A stretch of DNA of 58,462 nt, taken from the NCBI GenBank assembly GCA_036387415.1, contig DASVTU010000016.1:1-58462 (forward strand), in the 5' to 3' direction. A model generated the notes under the pieces. The model worked only from the letters and a program-made list of their open reading frames with translations, searched no databases and was not told the origin of the DNA. The DNA is from DASVTU01 sp036387415 (GTDB taxonomy: Bacteria > Acidobacteriota > Blastocatellia > Pyrinomonadales > Pyrinomonadaceae). Made by a program: the position numbers and the translations under genes. The stretch's first letter is position 1, and the number at the start of each line of letters is the position of its first letter. This document shows positions 50,920 through 58,462 of the stretch, piece after piece.

Positions 50920-51606
50920 ATGACGAAAAGCGTGTGGCGGGCGGCACGTCGAGACGTGCCGGAAGCCCTGACGGAGCGGCAACTCGCGCGTGGTTTAGCA
51001 TATTTAGCGGAGCGCGACGGGGATTTGGCAGCTATTTTGAAACAACTCGGCGCGCCACCTCTGTGGGAGCGTGAGAGGGGATTTCCGACGCTCATCAATA
51101 TTATCCTCGAACAACAAATTTCGTTGGCGTCTGCGAAAGCGGCGTTTGAGCGCCTCTTGGCCGCCGCGTCGCCTCTGACGCCTCGCCGCTTTCTGGAATT
51201 TGACGACGAGACGCTCAAGCGCATCGGTTTTAGTCGGCAGAAGACGGTTTACGGGCGACATTTGGCCGAGGCCATCGTCGATGGTCGGCTGGATTTGGAG
51301 GCGCTCGACGCGATGCCTGACGCGGAGGTGAAGACGGAGTTGATGAAAATAAAGGGCATCGGGGCGTGGACGGCGGATATTTATCTCTTGCGCGCGTTGC
51401 TGAGGCCGGACGCGTGGCCGAGCGGCGATTTGGCGCTCGCCATCGCGTTGCAGGAGGTCAAGCGTCTGGACGTGCGCCCGACGCCCGACGCGCTCGAAGC
51501 GTTGAGCACGGTTTGGAAGCCGTGGAGGGCTGTGGCGGCGCGTCTGTTATGGCACTTTTACCTCTGCGTGCCGAGGCCCAAAGTCACGTCGCTGAAAGCG
51601 GTCTGA
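50920..51606 (+). CDS. AlkA-like DNA-3-methyladenine glycosylase (HhH-GPD)
   Basis: A 228-residue HhH-GPD glycosylase. The helix-hairpin-helix is KIKGIGAWTADIYLL (about 143-157) and the catalytic Asp170 is in WPSGDLALAIAL. LEQQISLASAKAAFERL near 64-80 is the conserved core helix. It removes alkylated purines from DNA. The short N-terminal domain of E. coli AlkA is missing, as in most non-enteric members. It lies between a terminator and the DUF6916 gene. Confidence 0.9.
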   Translation: MTKSVWRAARRDVPEALTERQLARGLAYLAERDGDLAAILKQLGAPPLWERERGFPTLINIILEQQISLASAKAAFERLLAAASPLTPRRFLEFDDETLKRIGFSRQKTVYGRHLAEAIVDGRLDLEALDAMPDAEVKTELMKIKGIGAWTADIYLLRALLRPDAWPSGDLALAIALQEVKRLDVRPTPDALEALSTVWKPWRAVAARLLWHFYLCVPRPKVTSLKAV

Positions 51607-51698
51607 CGGTTTAACATGGAGGTTTCGCAGCGTTGGTTGTATAAAGTAACGCTCCGCGAAGTTTGATTAAAGCGAAGGAAGGAACGACGGCGACCACT

Positions 51699-52004
51699 AT
51701 GTCAGATAATTTGACGAGAGAGACTTTTGCCCCGCTTTTACACACAAAATTTCGACTTCATTTTGACGAGACGCAATCGGTCGAGGTTGAACTCGTCGAA
51801 GTGAGCGCGGAGGATTTCCCGCAAGTCGAAGGAATGGAACGCTTTACACTCGTTTTTCACATACCCGTCAAGCAGCCTATCCCGCAACGCACCTACCAGA
51901 TGGAACATGTGCAAATAGGCACTTTTGCTATTTTCATCGTACCCATCGGACACGACGCTGAGGGCTTTCGTTACGAGGCGGTCTTTAATCGGTTGGCGGC
52001 GTAG
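51699..52004 (+). CDS. DUF6916-like protein
   Basis: A 101-residue protein beginning LTRETFAPLLHTKFRLH and ending TFAIFIVPIGHDAEGFRYEAVFNRL, a pattern known from small proteins found beside tail-collar genes. A start at 51663 is also possible. Its 3' end overlaps the convergent acetyltransferase gene by 20 bases (51985-52004). It likely belongs with the tail-collar cluster, although its role there is unknown. Confidence 0.75.
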   Translation: MSDNLTRETFAPLLHTKFRLHFDETQSVEVELVEVSAEDFPQVEGMERFTLVFHIPVKQPIPQRTYQMEHVQIGTFAIFIVPIGHDAEGFRYEAVFNRLAA

Positions 52005-52521
52005 CGTTGACCGTGGGGCTTTTGCGTTCCATAAAGAGATACATTCCGACCTCTCCGGTGGACGCAAAACCAAGTCGCTCGTAGAAGCGTTGCGCCCCCG
52101 TGTTGTCTTTGTAGACGGTGTGGCGCATCGTTTTGCCCGACGCGTCGGCTTCGGCGATGAGTTGGTGCAGGAGATATGTGCCGATGCCGGAGTTTTGATG
52201 TTCGGTGAGAATGGCGATGTCGAGCAGATGAATGGCGTCATCCGTCCGCACGACCCACAATCTGCCCACGGGACGTTCATCAAGAAAGACGATGTTGTAA
52301 TCGGCTGCCGGATATTTCTCGTCGTAGGACTGTCGTTGCGCCTTGTGCTGCATCTGCAAGAAGGCGTGCTTCTGTGCGTCGTTCCAGGGCACCATCGCCA
52401 TCTCCGCCGCACGCGTGCTCGAATAAACCTTGAACAGAAAATCTTCATCCTCCGGCGTCGCACGCCGCAACGTCACGGCGAAATTAACGTCGGTCAACTG
52501 TTCCGGCCAATTCTGTTCCAT
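51985..52521 (-). CDS. GNAT-family N-acetyltransferase
   Basis: A 178-residue GNAT protein. Motif A is visible as VVRTDDAIHLLDIAILTEHQ followed by SGIGTYLLHQLIAEA (Q/G-x-x-G-type loop NSGIGTYLL), and motif B as NTGAQRFYERLGFASTGE. GGGAGCGAG precedes the start at 52521. It overlaps the DUF6916 gene tail to tail and diverges from the tail-collar genes. The acceptor is unknown; its conserved place in this cluster suggests it modifies one of the tail-collar or surface proteins. Confidence 0.88.
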   Translation of the reverse strand: MEQNWPEQLTDVNFAVTLRRATPEDEDFLFKVYSSTRAAEMAMVPWNDAQKHAFLQMQHKAQRQSYDEKYPAADYNIVFLDERPVGRLWVVRTDDAIHLLDIAILTEHQNSGIGTYLLHQLIAEADASGKTMRHTVYKDNTGAQRFYERLGFASTGEVGMYLFMERKSPTVNATPPTD

Positions 52522-52653
52522 GAATTTTAACTCGCTCCCGTCAACGAATAATGCGTGAATGCACGCGCCGACATCTGCGACCGACGCGCGAGCAGTCTAT
52601 TTTCTTGCGTCTCAACATACAACAATAAATTGTCGTGGCAAAACAGCTTTTTC

Positions 52654-52682
52654 TTGTAATTCCCCTAAACACGCATTACAAT
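52654..52682 (+). promoter_or_regulatory. Sigma70-like promoter for the tail-collar operon
   Basis: TTGTAA (52654-52659), a 17-base spacer and TACAAT (52677-52682) form a good -35/-10 pair. Transcription would start near 52690 with a leader of about 215 bases before the first tail-collar gene. Confidence 0.6.
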
Positions 52683-52692
52683 CCCTCGCACT

Positions 52693-52710
52693 GTTCCAAG
52701 TATCTGGAAC
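52693..52710. promoter_or_regulatory. Palindrome at the predicted transcription start (possible operator)
   Basis: GTTCCA, 6 bases, TGGAAC: a perfect 6+6 inverted repeat centred about 20 bases after the -10 element. Its position over the start region fits a repressor site. Confidence 0.4.
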
Positions 52711-52903
52711 CTCGTAACATCCCGATAAGCTTTACGTAAATTAGCATTCTGCTCTACATGCGTCTTCGGATGCGTGGTCTTTCAAGTCAAAAGGTCTCTC
52801 GCAAAAATCAAAATCAGCTTCGACAGACGCGTCGAAGTGCGCTCCTTAACTCCAACACATCAGTTAGAGGACAGTTTTCCGAAGTCCGTTAAAGGAGATA
52901 GTT

Positions 52904-53404
52904 ATGAGTGAACCCTTCCTGGCCGAAATCAAAATCATCAGTTTCGGCTACGCCCCCCAAGGGTGGGCTTACTGTAATGGGCAATTGATGCCCATCAATC
53001 AAAATCAGGCGCTTTTTTCACTTCTCGGTACTACCTACGGCGGCAACGGGCAGACCACATTCGCGCTTCCAGACCTGCGTGGCCGTATCCCCATTCATAC
53101 CGGACAAGGTTTCACCCTCGGTCAAGCTGGCGGCCAAGAGGTGCACACAGTGACCCAGAGCGAGATGCCCACCCACACGCACATCCTCAATGCGACGAAT
53201 AATCAGGCTCCCTTAAACGACCCGACCAACAACGTGCTCGCCAAATCGACCTTGTTTGTCTATGGCCCGTTTGCGAGTCCCGCCCTCATGGGCGCAGAGT
53301 CGGTGACAAACGTTGGGGGCAGTCAGCCGCACGAAAACAGGCAACCCTATCTGACCCTCGGCTTCATCATCGCGCTGATAGGCATCTTCCCGTCACGGAA
53401 CTAA
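52904..53404 (+). CDS. Tail-collar (microcystin-dependent MdpB-like) protein 1
   Basis: A 166-residue tail-collar domain protein. The start AEIKIISFGYAPQGWAYCNGQL and the motif LLGTTYGGNGQTTFALPDLRGR are the family signature; the C-terminus QPYLTLGFIIALIGIFPSRN is also typical. AAAGGAG precedes the start. It is the first of three tandem paralogues (gaps of 17 and 11 bases), clearly one operon. Stand-alone proteins of this family occur in many non-phage contexts; no other tail genes are present. Confidence 0.92.
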   Translation: MSEPFLAEIKIISFGYAPQGWAYCNGQLMPINQNQALFSLLGTTYGGNGQTTFALPDLRGRIPIHTGQGFTLGQAGGQEVHTVTQSEMPTHTHILNATNNQAPLNDPTNNVLAKSTLFVYGPFASPALMGAESVTNVGGSQPHENRQPYLTLGFIIALIGIFPSRN

Positions 53405-53421
53405 ATTGAGGAGGAAAAATT

Positions 53422-53940
53422 ATGTCAAATCCCTTTATCGGAGAAATCAGGATGTTCGGCGGCAATTTCGCGCCCGCCGGATGGGCGTTCTGCGACGGCC
53501 AGTTAATCCCCATCTCTGAGAACGACGCGCTCTTTACACTCATCGGCACCACTTACGGCGGCGACGGTCAGGAAACCTTCGCCCTTCCAGACCTGCGCGG
53601 GCGGATTCCGCTCCATCAAGGTCAAGGCCCCGGCATTAGTAGTAACTATATCCTCGGCGAAAGGGCCGGAGTGGAAGAAGTTACGCTGACCATCAATCAA
53701 ATCCCCATCCATACACATCCGCTCTCGGCTTCGACGGGCACGGGTACGCAGCAGACACCGCAGGGCGCAGTCTCGGCGCAGACCACGGCGCAAGCCTATG
53801 CGAGTCTGTTAGAGCCGGTCAACATGTCCTCTCAATCCATCGGCCCGACCGGCGGGAGCCAGCCGCACACCAACATCCAGCCTTACTTGAGCATTAGCTT
53901 CATCATTTCGCTGTTCGGCCTTTTCCCGCGGCCAAACTAG
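53422..53940 (+). CDS. Tail-collar (MdpB-like) protein 2
   Basis: A 172-residue paralogue with GEIRMFGGNFAPAGWAFCDGQ and LIGTTYGGDGQETFALPDLRGR. GAGGAGG precedes the ATG. It differs from copy 1 mainly in the variable region between about residues 90 and 145, where surface contacts are expected. It sits 17 bases after copy 1. Confidence 0.92.
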   Translation: MSNPFIGEIRMFGGNFAPAGWAFCDGQLIPISENDALFTLIGTTYGGDGQETFALPDLRGRIPLHQGQGPGISSNYILGERAGVEEVTLTINQIPIHTHPLSASTGTGTQQTPQGAVSAQTTAQAYASLLEPVNMSSQSIGPTGGSQPHTNIQPYLSISFIISLFGLFPRPN

Positions 53941-53951
53941 GAGGAACCCCA

Positions 53952-54470
53952 ATGTCTGACCCTTTTGTCGCAGAAATTCGCATCGTCGGCTTCAATTTCG
54001 CCCCCACAGGCTGGGCGTTCTGTAATGGACAACTCTTGCCCATATCCCAGAACACAGCCCTCTTCTCGCTGCTCGGAACCTTCTACGGCGGCGACGGTAA
54101 ATCAACCTTCGCCCTCCCCAACCTGCAAGGCAGTGCCCCGATTCATCAGGGACAGGGGTCGGGTCTGTCCGAATACTTCCTCGGTCAGCAAGGCGGAAGC
54201 CAATTTGTCACGCTGCTTGAATCCGAGATGCCCGCCCACGCGCATGCTCTGATAGCAACATCTGAGCAGAGCAACGAAAACAACGTCACAGGAAATTACT
54301 ACGGCGTCGGCAACACGATGTACGCCAATCCAAGCGTCGGCGGGCTGGGAGCAATGTCTTTCAATGCTCTCGCCATTGCAGGCGGGAGTCTGCCGCACAA
54401 CAACATGATGCCGTACCTGACGCTCAACTTCATCATCGCGATGCAAGGCATCTTTCCGCCGCGCTCGTAA
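53952..54470 (+). CDS. Tail-collar (MdpB-like) protein 3
   Basis: A 172-residue paralogue with AEIRIVGFNFAPTGWAFCNGQ and LLGTFYGGDGKSTFALPNLQGS. GGAGGAA precedes the ATG. The third copy replaces the usual DLRGR by NLQGS, a change in the most conserved motif. It is 11 bases after copy 2 and is followed by the 441-base gap before the giant surface protein gene. Confidence 0.9.
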   Translation: MSDPFVAEIRIVGFNFAPTGWAFCNGQLLPISQNTALFSLLGTFYGGDGKSTFALPNLQGSAPIHQGQGSGLSEYFLGQQGGSQFVTLLESEMPAHAHALIATSEQSNENNVTGNYYGVGNTMYANPSVGGLGAMSFNALAIAGGSLPHNNMMPYLTLNFIIAMQGIFPPRS

Positions 54471-54911
54471 ATGCACGGACGATTTCAGCCGACCCGTTTC
54501 AATCGTACACGGGCGCGACGGCTGGAATCGAATCGTACCGCGCGGCTTAATCGCCGCTCATCGTGGCGCGTGCGAGGCGTCAGTCTTGCACGTCCCACCA
54601 TCTTCGCAGGCTACGTCGTCGGGGCAGGAGGGAAACGCGAATCCTTTGAATTTTCGTGGAAAGCGTTTCCCTCTACCCCGTCGGCCTCAAATTTTGGTTT
54701 CAAATTCTGGTAAATTCTCATACAATATCCGGTCGATAGTCGCTTGAGGCCAGCCCGCCTTGACAGAGCGACTGGTCGCTGCCAATCTGCATTCCAGTGA
54801 TAAAGTTCTTGATAGCACATCATCAGGTGACAATCTGCCGACATTTTCTCACCCACCTACTTCATTCTCTCAATCCCCCAAGGTTGACGAGATGAATTTC
54901 TAAGGAGCGCC
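54471..54911. other. Region between the tail-collar operon and the giant surface gene
   Basis: 441 bases without a convincing gene. It holds TTGACA at 54760-54765 without a good -10, and TACAAT at 54721-54726 without a good -35. An 80-codon frame starting inside copy 3's tail is not protein-like. AAGGAG at 54902-54907 serves the next gene. Confidence 0.5.
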
Positions 54912-57900
54912 ATGAAGCATTCAACTCGTTCGACCGAATTTCGCAGTTCGCGAGCCATACTCGCCAGCCTGATTTCTTTTCTCATATTCTTTACACCGCT
55001 TACTCCCTTAGCCGTCGCTTCTCCACCTTCAGCCAAAAATCGCACGCCGAACGTCGTTTCCACCGAAACGAACGCCGCGACGAGCGACGCTCAGACGGCG
55101 ACGCACGACAATCATGCTGCCGTAGTGAGTCTCGCCAATCCGGCTGAGCCTGCGGCGTTCCTTCCAAGCATCACGGCCACGAAGGTCGATTCCTTCCCTG
55201 ACACGGACGGCGACGGCAAAGCCGTCCCCGGCGAGGAAATCACCTACACCGTCACCATCACCAACAACGGCACGACGGCGGCCACCGGCGTCACCTTCAA
55301 CGACAATTTCGACAGCAACACGACCTTTGTCCCCGGCTCGCTTCAAACACAGCCCATCGCCTTCAACGACGTTGCCTCCACGTTCGGCAATGTCCGCATC
55401 TCAACCGCCAACGGGGCAATCAATCTCATCGCCAACGACCGCGACCCGGATGTCGGCAACGGCGCGTCGAGCGGCCTCACAGCGAGCGGCCCGACGACCT
55501 CTGCCAACGGCGGCAACGTCAGCATCAGTGCCAACGGCGACTTCAGCTACAACCCCGCCCCCGGCTTCAATGGCAACGACACGTTCACCTACACAGTCAC
55601 CGATGCGACTGGCAAAACCGACACCGCCACTGTGCAAATCACCGTCGGCCCCACGCTCATCTGGTTCATCGACAACACGGCGGCAGCGGGCGGCGACGGT
55701 CGTCTTACCTCGCCCTTCAATAGCATCACCGCCTACAACGCCTCCGCTCCCACCAAAGACCCCAACGACATCATCTTTATCTATCAGGGCAGCGGCGCTT
55801 ACACGGGCAACTTGACGCTCACCAGCGGCATGAAACTCATCGGTCAGGGCTTCGCCTTGCAAACCGAAACAGGCGCACCGCCTGCGGGCAGCGACTCGCT
55901 CCCCGGCGCAACCGCCAATCCCACCATCAACAGCACTTCTGGCAACACCGTCACGCTCAACCAGAACAACACCATTCGCGGCCTGACCTTGAACGATGCC
56001 GTCGGCAACGACATCATCGGCAACAACTTTGGCACGCTCACCGTCAGCAACGTGACCATTAGCGGCACCGGACGCCCCTTGAGCCTGACCACTGGCACGC
56101 TCGCCGCCACCTTTGACCAGATAATCTCATCGAACAGCAGCGGCGGGCAGGGCATTCTTCTCTCGGCGGTCGGCGGTTCGATGGCTGTCACGGCGGGCAC
56201 AAGCATCTCTGGCGCGACCACGCAAGGCATCCTCGTCACAGGTTCCACCGTCTCCGCCAACTTCGGCAACACATCCATCTCCGGCGGCACCGACGGCGTA
56301 TCCCTTCAGAACAACTCCTCCGGCACGCGCACCTTCGGCACGCTCACGGTTTCCGGCAACACCGCCGTAGGCTTCCTGCACGGCGCGGGCGGCGGCACGA
56401 CCAACGTCACAGGCGCGACCAACATCACCAACCCCGGCGGCAACGGCATCGACATTCAAAACTCCAACGCCGCAATCAGCTTCGCCGCCACCACCGTCGG
56501 CAAGAACAACGCAGGCACAGCCGTCAACCTTGCGAACAACGGAACGAACACGACCTCCTTCTCGTCGCTCGCCATCACAGCATCCAACGGCGCGGGTCTT
56601 GTCACCAGTGCTGGCGGTAGCCTTACCGTCTCCACTGGCAGCGTCACCACCACGGGCACAGGCGTCGGCGTCTCTCTGACCAATACGACGCTCAACCTGA
56701 CCTTCACCAGCATCTCTGTCACTAACGGCGCAAACGGTATCGTCATTAGCGGCGGTAGCGGCTCATTCACCAGCGGCACGACGAATCTTCAAAGCAACGC
56801 GGGCGCGGATCTTACCATGTCAAGCTCGGCGGTCGTAGCTAACTTCGGCAACACGACCTCCAACAGTTCTGCAGGCGCAGGCGTCAGCCTGACGAGCAAC
56901 ACTGGCAACATCACTTTCGCTGACCTCGACATTACACCTGACGCCAATAACGCAGGCTTCGTCGCCAACAGCAACACAGGCACCCTGACCGTTACTAGCG
57001 GCGACATCACGACGAGCAACGCCGCCGCCGCGCGCGCCGTCACCATCGACGGCCCCGCCGGACGCACGCCGATTAACCTGACCTTCACCAGCATCACGAC
57101 TACCGGCGTTACCGAGAGCATCCATCTCGTCAACGTTTCCGGCACGAAGTTTCAGGTGACGGGCACGACGCAAATCAACACCCGCGCGGGCACGGGCATC
57201 CTCGTCAATAACTCGACGGCCACCAACATCCAGTTCGGCACCACCAACATTCCCAACGTCAACAACGCGGGCGGCTACGGCATCCGCGTCGAGTCTTCAT
57301 CCTCCGCCGTGACGGTCGCCACCGCCACCATCAACAACGCCAACATCACCTCCGGCCAGACCGACGCCGGCACAGATTTCATCCCCGACAATGATGGCGA
57401 CGGCGACGCCATCTTCCTCAAGCTCAACACTGGCTCGTTCACCCTCAACGGCGGCACGCTCTCCAACTGCGGCAACGACTGCATCGACGTGCGTAATTCG
57501 TCCGCCCTCGTCCTCTCCGGCGTCACCATCAACACCCCCGGCATCGACGTGGCGGGCGGCAGCGGCGCGGGCACGGGCGGTCACGGCATCCAGGCCATCG
57601 GCATCACGGGCACCAACAGCATCACGGGCGGCACCATTACGAATTTCGACACCGCCGCGCGCGACGGCCTCCGCCTTATTTACACGGGCGCGACCACCGC
57701 GACCATGACCGTGCAGGGCACGACCTTCTCGGATTCAACGGGCGGCAACGGCGTCCTCGTCTTGGGGCGCGACACCTCCAACACGACCACGACCATCGGC
57801 GGCCCGACCAACAACGTCGCCACTAACTGCACCTTTTCCAATCTGACGGCCGCGGGAGTTTTACACGGCGCGGGCGACAACACCGGCTCCACTGCGACGA

Positions 57901-58462
57901 CCAATCTGACTATCCGAAATTCCACATTCACCAATCCGGTCGCGCTGGTTGATGCGTCGAACACGATTTCGGCTCACCACGCCAACGGCGGCAAGGCGAC
58001 AATTCAAATTATCGGCAACACCCTCAACAACGTGGCACGCGCAGCGTCGGCTCAAGAGGGCGTTATCTCCGTCTCCGGCGACGGCACCGCCGCGGGCAAC
58101 TCTCTCTCTCTGACCATCGACAACAACACCGTCAGCAACATCGGCGGCGTCGCGCCCAACCAGTGCGGCGCGGGCGCGGCTCCCTGTCTCTCCTACCGTG
58201 GCATTCAGGTCTTCATCGACGACCAGACCAACGTCTCCGGCACTATCTACATTCGCAACAACGTCCTGACCAACATCACGCGCCGGGGCATCTACATCGA
58301 CGTTGCCAACAACACCTCCCCCAACAACGTCAACCTCGTCGTCAGCGGCAACACCATCGGTACGGACGCCGCGCCCGTCGGAGCCATTGACGCGACGTTC
58401 CAACCCGGCGGCGAAGTCGGCCTCTCGATTGAAGCCCGTCGCGCCAACCCGAACGCTCCCAA
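54912..58462 (+). CDS. Giant exported beta-helix repeat protein, N-terminal part (continues at base 142)
   Basis: Starts at ATG 54912, with AAGGAG 5 bases upstream, and is open to the window end. The signal peptide includes ILASLISFLIFFTPLTPLAVA. A DUF11-like domain (about residues 90-155; VPGEEITYTVTITNNGTTAA) and a cadherin-like/Big_9 Ig domain (about 170-250; FSYNPAPGFNGNDTFTYTVT) follow. From about 255 to 1190 it is a Thr/Asn/Gly-rich parallel beta-helix (repeated GNT..TLNNN..I.G and TSGSGITVTN-like turns). It continues past the junction to residue 2021. Its place next to the tail-collar operon suggests a surface structure. The predicted size means it could span the envelope or act as an adhesin. 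Confidence 0.9.
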   Translation, partial: MKHSTRSTEFRSSRAILASLISFLIFFTPLTPLAVASPPSAKNRTPNVVSTETNAATSDAQTATHDNHAAVVSLANPAEPAAFLPSITATKVDSFPDTDGDGKAVPGEEITYTVTITNNGTTAATGVTFNDNFDSNTTFVPGSLQTQPIAFNDVASTFGNVRISTANGAINLIANDRDPDVGNGASSGLTASGPTTSANGGNVSISANGDFSYNPAPGFNGNDTFTYTVTDATGKTDTATVQITVGPTLIWFIDNTAAAGGDGRLTSPFNSITAYNASAPTKDPNDIIFIYQGSGAYTGNLTLTSGMKLIGQGFALQTETGAPPAGSDSLPGATANPTINSTSGNTVTLNQNNTIRGLTLNDAVGNDIIGNNFGTLTVSNVTISGTGRPLSLTTGTLAATFDQIISSNSSGGQGILLSAVGGSMAVTAGTSISGATTQGILVTGSTVSANFGNTSISGGTDGVSLQNNSSGTRTFGTLTVSGNTAVGFLHGAGGGTTNVTGATNITNPGGNGIDIQNSNAAISFAATTVGKNNAGTAVNLANNGTNTTSFSSLAITASNGAGLVTSAGGSLTVSTGSVTTTGTGVGVSLTNTTLNLTFTSISVTNGANGIVISGGSGSFTSGTTNLQSNAGADLTMSSSAVVANFGNTTSNSSAGAGVSLTSNTGNITFADLDITPDANNAGFVANSNTGTLTVTSGDITTSNAAAARAVTIDGPAGRTPINLTFTSITTTGVTESIHLVNVSGTKFQVTGTTQINTRAGTGILVNNSTATNIQFGTTNIPNVNNAGGYGIRVESSSSAVTVATATINNANITSGQTDAGTDFIPDNDGDGDAIFLKLNTGSFTLNGGTLSNCGNDCIDVRNSSALVLSGVTINTPGIDVAGGSGAGTGGHGIQAIGITGTNSITGGTITNFDTAARDGLRLIYTGATTATMTVQGTTFSDSTGGNGVLVLGRDTSNTTTTIGGPTNNVATNCTFSNLTAAGVLHGAGDNTGSTATTNLTIRNSTFTNPVALVDASNTISAHHANGGKATIQIIGNTLNNVARAASAQEGVISVSGDGTAAGNSLSLTIDNNTVSNIGGVAPNQCGAGAAPCLSYRGIQVFIDDQTNVSGTIYIRNNVLTNITRRGIYIDVANNTSPNNVNLVVSGNTIGTDAAPVGAIDATFQPGGEVGLSIEARRANPNAP
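58322..58462. repeat. Terminal direct repeat, right copy (circular overlap)
   Basis: Identical to bases 1-141. Position p at the left end corresponds to p+58321 here, and 58321 leaves the frame of the 54912 gene in phase with the ORF ending at 2656. See the left copy. Confidence 0.93.

Noticed and set aside
52904..54470. Prophage or phage-tail module
   Set aside because: Only tail-collar domain proteins are present; no capsid, terminase, tail tube, lysis or integrase gene is found on the circle.
1..58462. CRISPR array, rRNA or tRNA genes
   Set aside because: I looked for regularly spaced identical repeats and for conserved RNA motifs by eye and found none; a covariance-model scan would be needed to exclude tRNAs fully.

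Overview
The window reads as one complete circular replicon with its ends overlapping. Bases 1-141 are identical to bases 58322-58462, and the reading frame of a giant surface-protein gene (start 54912) continues without a shift through the join to its stop at 2656. This implies a circle of 58,321 bp. It carries a three-gene plasmid maintenance block at 21.2-23.1 kb: a small helix-turn-helix protein, ParA, and a replication-initiator-like winged-helix protein. The initiator coding sequence itself contains about eleven 18-bp repeats plus DnaA-box-like sites, which look like an origin embedded in the gene. No rRNA, tRNA, CRISPR array, transposase, capsid or terminase gene was recognised. The protein families (SpoIIE phosphatases with RsbW/STAS partners, DUF11/Calx-beta/lamin-tail surface proteins, YsnF/AvaK stress proteins, three tandem tail-collar proteins, a bacterial AP2-like protein) and the high GC content suggest an uncultured Acidobacteriota of the Blastocatellia type. 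That assignment is inference from gene content, not from a marker gene.

Layout. 0-2.7 kb: the end of the giant exported repeat protein and its terminator. 2.7-4.0 kb: a lipoprotein and an AP2-like DNA-binding protein. 4.0-12.5 kb (minus strand): a signalling block with a STAS antagonist, an RsbW-like kinase, a soluble GAF-SpoIIE phosphatase and a PfkB sugar kinase in one tight operon, preceded by two overlapping membrane-bound SpoIIE-type phosphatases. 12.6-15.8 kb: a BNR-repeat lipoprotein and a GH5-like protein. 16.1-20.8 kb: a metabolic island with citrate synthase divergent from boxC-boxB (aerobic benzoyl-CoA epoxidation route, lacking the reductase BoxA). 21.2-23.1 kb: replication and partition. 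23.3-28.9 kb: a Tat-exported cupin-like protein, a methyltransferase remnant, a hybrid histidine kinase, an exported protein, an acetyltransferase and two tiny ORFs.

29-41.4 kb is a distinctive island of mostly unrecognised genes: an Omp85-like barrel protein with a large helical insertion, a lysine-tailed metzincin protease, a lipocalin-like protein, a metallo-beta-lactamase-fold protein overlapping a thermolysin-like protease, and a large exported coiled-coil/IPT protein. 41.4-42.8 kb is a gene desert with decayed coding sequence. 42.8-45.1 kb: a SET-domain lysine methyltransferase, a J-domain coiled-coil protein and an APH-type kinase. 45.2-51.6 kb: stress functions (a SIMPL protein, uracil-DNA glycosylase, three DUF2382 proteins, a WGxxGxxG-type membrane protein and an AlkA-like glycosylase). 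51.7-58.5 kb: a DUF6916 protein, an acetyltransferase, three tail-collar proteins and the start of the giant surface protein.

Taken together the element seems to carry accessory functions for stress signalling (partner switching and DUF2382), base-excision repair, aromatic-acid oxidation, and an outer-surface or secreted protein repertoire. The best candidates for undescribed biology are the initiator gene with an internal origin, and the 29-41 kb protease/MBL/outer-membrane island.
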